A stretch of DNA of 64,000 nt from Xanthobacter flavus (GTDB lineage: Bacteria > Pseudomonadota > Alphaproteobacteria > Rhizobiales > Xanthobacteraceae): positions 682,001 through 746,000 of the forward strand of contig NZ_JAGGML010000001.1 of assembly GCF_017875275.1 (NCBI RefSeq), given 5' to 3'. Below, piece by piece: positions 58,648 through 64,000 of this stretch. Position numbers and translations under genes: made by a program. Positions within the stretch are counted from its first letter, which is position 1; each line of letters opens with the position of its first letter. The notes below the pieces were generated by a model. The model had not been told where the DNA came from, made no database searches, and saw only the letters and a program-made list of their open reading frames with translations.

Positions 58648-60045
58648 ATGAGGCTGCCCAGGCGATCAGAAGATCGGCGCCAAGACGGCGGCCGGGGGGT
58701 GAAGGTGCGGCTCGATCTCATCGCAGCGATCCTGGTTGCCTGCACGGCCCCCGTTGTCGCGTCGGATCTTGCACGTAGTGGCACTCCAGCCCAGCCCGCC
58801 AGCGCACAGGATGATTTCTGGACCCGCCCCTATCTGTTCGGGGATCTCGGCCGAGCCCGTCTGAAGGACCAGGGCATCGACATCTCGGGCGGGCTGGTCA
58901 ACGAAACGGTCGGAAACCTGACGGGCGGCACCCATCAGGCGGGGGCGAACGCCGGTCAGGCCTTCGTCCAAGGCATCTTCGACATGGAGAAGCTTGCCCA
59001 CATTACCGGCGGCACGTTCGGCATCACGCTGGTGGGCCGCTGGGGCGACAACCTGGCCGAAGTGGCGGACATCCCCGCGCTGATGCTGCTCAATGAAGTC
59101 TACGGCCGCGGCAACATCGTCCGCCTCGTGGACTTCCACTATAATCAATCCCTGTGGGACGGGGCAGTGGACGTCAAGTTCGGACGCCTCGCCGTCGGTG
59201 CCGACTTCGGCTTCGACCGCTGCGATTTCATCAACTTGACCTTCTGCGGGTCCGTCCCCGGAAATATAGCTGGAAACTATATTTTCAACTGGCCGGTCAG
59301 CCAGTGGGGCGGGGTCCTGAAGCTCCATCTCGCCGATGATCTCACCTTTTCCGCCGCCGTGTACGATGAGAACCCGACCTATCTGTCGGTGCAGGCGAAA
59401 TGGGCGCTGCTCCCCACCTGGCCGTCGGGGTCGGAGGGGGCGCTGGTGCCCATGGAGCTGAAATGGACGCCGACGCTCGGAGACCTCTCGGGCACCTACA
59501 GGATCGGCGGCTGGTTCGATACCGCGACTGCCGATAACGCCGTCACGAGCATCAACGGGCTGCCCGCGCTCATCTCGGGGCTGCCCTATGCGCAGGATTA
59601 TGCGCGGTACGGCTTCTATATTTCCTTCATTCAGCAGCTGACCGGCAATGCCAGCGGCCCGAGCCCCAAGCAGGGGCTGTGGAGCTTCCTGAACGTCACC
59701 TATTCCGACCCGCGCACCTCTACCACCCTCTATCAGGTGTCGTGGGGCCTTCAGCAGCATGGAACATTCGCGGGACGGCCGGACGACGAGATCGGCTTCG
59801 CCATCGGCACCACCGGCATCAACCCGCGCCTTGCGGACGCCCAGGCCCAGGCCAACTGGCTGGGTCTCGGGCCGGGATATGTGCAGCATAATGAGTATGT
59901 GATGGAAGCCTATTACGGGCTTCAGGCCACGGGCTGGCTCAACCTGAAGTCTTCGCTGCAATACGTCATCGACCCCGGCGGCTATTCTTCGCCCCTCAAC
60001 GAGAACGCCTGGGTGGTCGGCCTGCGGACGACCGTGGCCTTCTGA
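58648..60045 (+). CDS. OprB-family carbohydrate-selective porin
   Basis: A 465-residue outer-membrane protein of the OprB type. A basic start leads into a signal peptide (VRLDLIAAILVACTAPVVA), then the OprB pattern: PYLFGDLGRARLKDQGIDIS, LVGRWGDNLAEVADIPALML, VKFGRLAVGADFGFDRCDFI (with Cys pair C..FC), LPTWPSGSEGALVPMELKWTP, and a final aromatic-ended strand (ENAWVVGLRTTVAF). It forms a 16-strand barrel for diffusion of small solutes across the outer membrane. The start is uncertain: ATG 58621, ATG 58648 and GTG 58699 are all in frame. I chose 58648 for its weak GGTGG site. Located after module 2, it may be its outer-membrane gate. Confidence 0.88.
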   Translation: MRLPRRSEDRRQDGGRGVKVRLDLIAAILVACTAPVVASDLARSGTPAQPASAQDDFWTRPYLFGDLGRARLKDQGIDISGGLVNETVGNLTGGTHQAGANAGQAFVQGIFDMEKLAHITGGTFGITLVGRWGDNLAEVADIPALMLLNEVYGRGNIVRLVDFHYNQSLWDGAVDVKFGRLAVGADFGFDRCDFINLTFCGSVPGNIAGNYIFNWPVSQWGGVLKLHLADDLTFSAAVYDENPTYLSVQAKWALLPTWPSGSEGALVPMELKWTPTLGDLSGTYRIGGWFDTATADNAVTSINGLPALISGLPYAQDYARYGFYISFIQQLTGNASGPSPKQGLWSFLNVTYSDPRTSTTLYQVSWGLQQHGTFAGRPDDEIGFAIGTTGINPRLADAQAQANWLGLGPGYVQHNEYVMEAYYGLQATGWLNLKSSLQYVIDPGGYSSPLNENAWVVGLRTTVAF

Positions 60046-60193
60046 GCCATATCGACACGGCGCCGAACACCACGGTTCGGGTGCGATTCAGTGGGGGAAT
60101 CGGTATCGTTCGGGTGGCATTCGGCGCGGAGTCAGCGCGCGGTTCAGGTCGGACCGCGCATATCCCGCCTGACACGCAGGACGAGTCGATCAG

Positions 60194-60985
60194 ATGAACG
60201 CATGGGTTGCAGCGGGGGTTGCATTCGTCACCATGGCCGTCACGATGGCGGTGGGCATGGCCATCGGCAGCCGGCTATCCGACTCCCGCTATGAGGACGG
60301 GTCGGTCAAGAATTTGCGCACAAGCGTCGCCATCATCGCGACCATGTCTTCGCTGTTGCTTGGCCTCATGGTCAACTCGGCCCGCTACAATTTCAGCGAT
60401 GCCTATTCCGACGTGCAGAAATACGCCGCTGTTCTACAGATCACCGATCTCAACCTGCTCAGCTTCGGCGCCCCGGCCTGCCCGCTGCGCGGCGACCTTC
60501 AGGCCTATGCCCGCCAGCTGGTGGCGGAGACGTGGACCGCCGGCGAGGATGACGCCTCCGGGGCCGCGCAGGTGACGGCGCTTGCCGCCCTCCTCCGCTT
60601 TGATGCAGGGGTCCGCAGCCTGAAGAGCGAGACCCCCGACCAGCAGGACGTGCGGGGCACCCTGCTCGGCCTGTCGCGGCAGTTGGTGGAGTATCGATGG
60701 AAGGTCACGGGCGTCGCCCGCACGGCCACGCCCGTCACCTTCATCTTCGTGGTGATCTGCTGGTTCGCGCTGATCTTCCTCTATTCCGGCGTGTTCGCGC
60801 CGCGGAACGCGCTGGTCCTCATCGGCCATGGGCTGGGCATGGTGGGCATTTCCGCCGCCATCTTCCTCGTCATGGAGATGGGCCAGCCCTTCACCGGGCC
60901 GATCAAGGTGTCCCCCGCCCCGGTGGAGCGCCTGCTCGCGCGCATGCAGGCCGAGCCCTGCCCCACGGTGGCGCCGCAGCGCTGA
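60194..60985 (+). CDS. DUF4239-type (bestrophin-like) membrane protein
   Basis: A 263-residue membrane protein with an N-terminal helix (VAAGVAFVTMAVTMAVGMAI), a second near residues 45-62 (TSVAIIATMSSLLLGLMV), and a C-terminal pair (VTFIFVVICWFALIFLYSGVF; IGHGLGMVGISAAIFLVMEM). The layout with LRTSVAIIATMSSLLLGLMVNSAR and FAPRNALVLIGHGLGMVG fits the DUF4239 group, distant relatives of bestrophin channels. The middle region is helical and soluble. Function unknown. Followed by a convergent aldehyde dehydrogenase. Confidence 0.75.
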   Translation: MNAWVAAGVAFVTMAVTMAVGMAIGSRLSDSRYEDGSVKNLRTSVAIIATMSSLLLGLMVNSARYNFSDAYSDVQKYAAVLQITDLNLLSFGAPACPLRGDLQAYARQLVAETWTAGEDDASGAAQVTALAALLRFDAGVRSLKSETPDQQDVRGTLLGLSRQLVEYRWKVTGVARTATPVTFIFVVICWFALIFLYSGVFAPRNALVLIGHGLGMVGISAAIFLVMEMGQPFTGPIKVSPAPVERLLARMQAEPCPTVAPQR

Positions 60986-61044
60986 AACGGCGACGGCCGG
61001 ATCGCGGATGCGACCCGGCCGCCGAATGCCCCGGACGAAGCCGA

Positions 61045-62565
61045 TCAGTTCAGGCGCGGCTGCTGCGACGTGCCCTTGTACCAGTCGAAGGCCTTGCCCT
61101 CGGTGGAGAGCATCACCGACTTCACGTCGAAATGGTCGTTGAAGCTCTCGATGCCGAATTCCCGGCCGATGCCGCTGTCATCCACCCCGCCCCACGGCGA
61201 GGCGGGATCGAGGCGGTGATGGTCGTTGATCCAGACGATGCCGGCCTTCACCTTCGCCGCCACGCGATGGGCGCGGTGCACGTCGCGGGTGCGGATCGCG
61301 GCGGCGAGGCCGAACGGGCTGTCGTTGGCGATGGCGAGGGCCTCCTCCTCCGTCTCGAAGGGGATCACCACCGTGAACGGGCCGAACACCTCCTCGCGGG
61401 CGATGCGCATGTGGGGCGCCACATCGGCGAACACGGTGGGCTCCACGAAGAAGCCGTTCTCGTGCCCCGGCACGATGCGCCGCTGGCCGCCGGCCACGAG
61501 ACGCGCGCCATCGTCATGGCCCGCCTGCACGAAGGAGAGCACGCGGTCGAGCTGGCGCTGGGAGACCACCGGGCCGAGCTGGGTCTCGGGATCGCGCGGA
61601 TCGCCGATGCGGATGGCCTTGGTCTTGGCGGCCAGGCGCTCCACGAACTCGTCATAGATGGTCTTCTGCACGATATGCCGGGCGGCGCAGACGCAGGTCT
61701 GGCCGGCGCCGACGAAGGCGCCGAAGGCGGCATAGTTCACCGCCTGCTCCACGTCGTAATCGTCGAACACCATCACCGGCGTCTTGCCGCCCAGCTCCAG
61801 CGTCTGGTGGGCGAAGACCTTCGCCGCCGCCGAGCCGGCGATGCGGCCGGCCTCGGTGCCGCCGGTGAGCACCAGCTTGTTGATGTCGTGATGCTCGGCG
61901 AGGAAGCGGCCGGAATTGCCGCCGATGCCGTTCACCACGTTGAACACGCCGGGCGGCAGGCCGTTGTCGCTCATCAGCTTCGCGAGGCGCAGCGTGGTGA
62001 GGGGGGTATATTCGGAGGGCTTCACCACCGTGGTGCAGCCGGAGGCGAGCACCGCCGCCAGCGACTTGCACAGGATCATCAGCGGGTGGTTGAAGGGCGT
62101 GCAATTGGCCACCACGCCGATGGGCGTGCGGCGGGTGTAGTTGAGATAATTGCCTTCCACCGGGATCACGTCGTCGCGGCGGGCGAGCGCGAGGCCGCCG
62201 AAATAGCGCAGGAAGTCCGGCAGGCGGCCGAGCTGGGCGCGGGTCTCGTTCACCGGCCGGCCGTTGTTCTGGGTCTCGAGCTGGTACAGCTCCGGCAGCG
62301 CGGCCTCGAAGGCGTCGGCGATGCGGTTGATGAGCTTCACCCGCTCGCGGATGGCCATGCCGCCCCAGGCGTCGCCGTTGAAGGCGGCGCGGGCGCTTTT
62401 CACCGCCGCGTCCACGTCCTCGCGGGTGCTGTCGGGAATGGTGGCGATGACGGCGCCGGTGGCGGGGTTCTTCACCTCCACCGTGCCGCCGCCGATGCTT
62501 TCCACCTCGCGGCCATCGATGAAATTGCCGCGCGCCGCGATGGCGATCTCGGCTTTGGCGTTCAT
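61045..62565 (-). CDS. NAD(P)-dependent aldehyde dehydrogenase (module 3)
   Basis: A 506-residue ALDH superfamily enzyme. Oxyanion Asn in NCTPFNHPL, cofactor Lys in VVKPSEYTPL, general base Glu in LELGGKTPV and nucleophile Cys in GAGQTCVCAARH. The C-terminal region reads NDHHRLDPASPWGGVDDSGI. The preference for a specific aldehyde cannot be told from the sequence; relatives handle succinate semialdehyde-like, betaine or aromatic aldehydes. I chose ATG 62565 (MNAKAEIA). It lies 19 bases after a GntR regulator in the same direction, so both are likely one transcript. Confidence 0.92.
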   Translation of the reverse strand: MNAKAEIAIAARGNFIDGREVESIGGGTVEVKNPATGAVIATIPDSTREDVDAAVKSARAAFNGDAWGGMAIRERVKLINRIADAFEAALPELYQLETQNNGRPVNETRAQLGRLPDFLRYFGGLALARRDDVIPVEGNYLNYTRRTPIGVVANCTPFNHPLMILCKSLAAVLASGCTTVVKPSEYTPLTTLRLAKLMSDNGLPPGVFNVVNGIGGNSGRFLAEHHDINKLVLTGGTEAGRIAGSAAAKVFAHQTLELGGKTPVMVFDDYDVEQAVNYAAFGAFVGAGQTCVCAARHIVQKTIYDEFVERLAAKTKAIRIGDPRDPETQLGPVVSQRQLDRVLSFVQAGHDDGARLVAGGQRRIVPGHENGFFVEPTVFADVAPHMRIAREEVFGPFTVVIPFETEEEALAIANDSPFGLAAAIRTRDVHRAHRVAAKVKAGIVWINDHHRLDPASPWGGVDDSGIGREFGIESFNDHFDVKSVMLSTEGKAFDWYKGTSQQPRLN

Positions 62566-62584
62566 GGCGTTTCTCCGGTTTTTC

Positions 62585-63268
62585 TCACAGGACGACGGCG
62601 TGCCGCGACAAGGCCGCGACCACCCGTTTTTCGGCATCGGCGATATGGTCCCGCAGCAGGCGGGCGGCCTTGCGGCCGTCGCGGGACTGGAGCGCCTCGA
62701 TGATGGCGACGTGCTCGGCAATCAGCCGGTCAGGGTCGCGCCCCTGCATGGTGCCGATGCTGACCAGCACCAGCCGGTCGGCCTGCGCGACCAGATCCAC
62801 CACCTCTTCCCGCATGCGACGATGGGGCGAGCACATGGCAACCGCGACGTGGAAGGCGCGGTTGTAGCGGATGAAATCCGACTTCGACGCATCGAAGGTG
62901 CGGAAGGAATCAAGAGCGGCCAGCGCCGCGTCGGTGGCGTGGCGGGCGGCATCGGCCGCGCAGGCCGGCTCCATCACCTCGCGGAAGCGGAAGATGTCGC
63001 GCGCATCGGCCAGCGACACCGGATTCACCCGGTAGCCCTGACGCGGCAGCACGGTGATGAGGCGTTCCTGCTCCAGCCGCAGCAGAGCCTCGCGCACGGG
63101 CTGCTTGCTCACCTCGAAACGGCCGGCCAGCTCCTGCTCGCGCAGTTCCTCGCCGGGCTGGAGATGGCAGCCGAGAATCTCGTCCTTCAGCCGCGCATAG
63201 ACCGCGTCCCGCAGCAGGCCGGAGCCGCCGATGGCCTTATCAGAGGCGGAGTCATGATCGAATAACAT
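62585..63268 (-). CDS. GntR-family (FadR/FCD) regulator of module 3
   Basis: A 227-residue regulator. N-terminal winged helix (LRDAVYARLKDEILGCHLQPG, ELREQELAGRFEVSKQPVRE, ALLRLEQERLITVLPRQGY) and C-terminal FCD domain with metal-binding His/Asp (FHVAVAMCSPHRRM, IAEHVAIIEALQSRDGRKAA). It starts at ATG 63268, 147 bases from the divergent binding-protein gene, so it likely controls both directions in response to the ligand or its product. Confidence 0.9.
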   Translation of the reverse strand: MLFDHDSASDKAIGGSGLLRDAVYARLKDEILGCHLQPGEELREQELAGRFEVSKQPVREALLRLEQERLITVLPRQGYRVNPVSLADARDIFRFREVMEPACAADAARHATDAALAALDSFRTFDASKSDFIRYNRAFHVAVAMCSPHRRMREEVVDLVAQADRLVLVSIGTMQGRDPDRLIAEHVAIIEALQSRDGRKAARLLRDHIADAEKRVVAALSRHAVVL

Positions 63269-63415
63269 ATTTCATGCCCTGACAAACTGGAGGCATTCTG
63301 GAGGAGCGATAACGACAGAACAACGGAAAAATGGCCCTTGACGGCGGTTTTCGGTTCTGTCTGAAATATCACGACAAAAATTTTAGCCGTCAAGAGCATC
63401 TCAGGGAGAGCGAAA

Positions 63416-64000
63416 ATGCCCACACTCACCAAGCGCACCACGGCCGCGTGGCTGGCCGCGACGGCGCTGTCCGCGCTGATGGCCGTGCCCGCCGCGGCGC
63501 AGCAGCCGCCCATCAAGGTCGGCTTCATGACGGTGCGCTCCGGCGCGCTGGCGGCCGGCGGCAAGCAGATGGAGCAGGGCATGGAATATTGCCTTGCCGA
63601 GCGGAACGGCATGATGGGCGGCCGCAAGGTCGAGCTCATCACGGTGGACACCGCCGGCCAGCCGGCCACCACCAAGACCCGCGCCCAGGAACTGGTGGAG
63701 CGTGAGCGCGTCAACGCCATCATCGGCCCGCTCGCCGCCTTCGAGGCGCTGGCCATCGACGACTACATCCGGCAGGTGGGCGTGCCCGTCATCTCGCCCT
63801 CGGCGGCGGCGGAAGACCTCACCCAGCGCAAGGTAAACCCGTGGTTCGTGCGCGCCGTGGGCACCTCGGCCCAGGCCAACCACGCGCTCGGCGAATATGC
63901 CGCCAAGGACATGAAGCTGAAGCGCGTCGTCACCATCGGCGACGACTTCGCCTTCGGCCACGAGGCCACCGCCGGCTTCCAGCGCGCCTTCGAGGACAAT
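63416..64000 (+). CDS. Branched-chain-amino-acid-type ABC substrate-binding protein, cut by the window edge (module 3)
   Basis: The first 195 residues of a type-I binding protein; the end lies beyond 64000. It starts behind AGGGAGAG with a signal peptide (TTAAWLAATALSALMAVPAA, cleavage AAAQQ), then IKVGFMTVRSGALAAGGKQM, a long EYCLAERNGMMGG strand-helix, AQELVERERVNAIIGPLAAF and VVTIGDDFAFGHEATAGFQR. Transcribed divergently from the GntR regulator. A permease and ATPases may follow outside the window. Confidence 0.88.
   Translation, partial: MPTLTKRTTAAWLAATALSALMAVPAAAQQPPIKVGFMTVRSGALAAGGKQMEQGMEYCLAERNGMMGGRKVELITVDTAGQPATTKTRAQELVERERVNAIIGPLAAFEALAIDDYIRQVGVPVISPSAAAEDLTQRKVNPWFVRAVGTSAQANHALGEYAAKDMKLKRVVTIGDDFAFGHEATAGFQRAFEDN

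Noticed and set aside
60697-62703. A 668-codon rightward frame over the aldehyde dehydrogenase
   Set aside because: It mirrors the ALDH gene, which has all catalytic residues; the His/Ala/Gly-rich translation is an antisense pattern.

Overview
The window is GC-rich alphaproteobacterial DNA, most likely from the Hyphomicrobiales. The Xanthobacteraceae (Xanthobacter, Azorhizobium or Ancylobacter type) are my guess, from gene content and codon style rather than a marker gene. Supporting signs are an imuA-imuB-dnaE2 mutagenesis operon behind a GAAC-N7-GAAC LexA box, which is the alphaproteobacterial form, an Lrp-type putR divergent from putA, and many branched-chain-amino-acid-type ABC transporters.

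Positions 1-10258 are the right end of an integrated prophage or prophage-like element whose left end lies outside the window. A divergent control region with two tandem palindromes (202-244) precedes a tightly overlapped rightward operon of small genes. Recognisable members are an Nmad5-like protein, an HD phosphohydrolase, a DUF2303 (YfdQ-type) protein with a C-terminal frameshift, an element-borne DNA polymerase sliding clamp, an SNase-type nuclease, an excisionase and a tyrosine integrase. One AT-richer membrane-protein gene (7062-8294) runs against the operon as an accessory 'moron'. The element ends in a 3' fragment of a tRNA-Val(CAC), which marks the attachment site.

Positions 10259-22025 carry stress and envelope genes: a YciF-type ferritin-like protein with a KGG-repeat protein, a large secreted protein, an alpha/beta hydrolase, an L,D-transpeptidase, a cold-shock protein, a sulfonate/nitrate/taurine-type ABC transporter, and an FtsK-like translocase with no membrane segments and a long acidic domain. 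Positions 22257-27874 hold the SOS cassette imuA-imuB-dnaE2.

Positions 28049-41929 are mixed metabolism: a polysaccharide deacetylase, an otnC/ltnD-like divergent pair for four-carbon sugar acids, putA/putR for proline catabolism, a three-domain glutaminase (glutaminase-STAS-cNMP binding), a Nudix hydrolase with a histone-H1-like tail, a SIMPL protein and a tRNA-Ile2(CAU). Proline oxidation and glutaminase both yield glutamate and sit side by side. Positions 41950-43373 are the decayed remains of a nitrile hydratase locus: an AraC tail, an accessory gene, an alpha subunit without its N-terminus, and a CobW activator with an internal deletion.

Positions 43869-64000 are dominated by three separately regulated uptake and catabolism modules. 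Module 1 is a LivFGHM transporter with its binding protein, an AhpD-like protein, and a two-component flavin monooxygenase pair, with a divergent LysR gene. Module 2 is a phytanoyl-CoA-type dioxygenase, a binding protein, a fused LivH-LivM permease, LivG and LivF, with a divergent TetR gene and an OprB-type porin downstream. Module 3 is an aldehyde dehydrogenase, a GntR regulator and a divergent binding protein cut by the window edge. Substrates cannot be read from the sequence.
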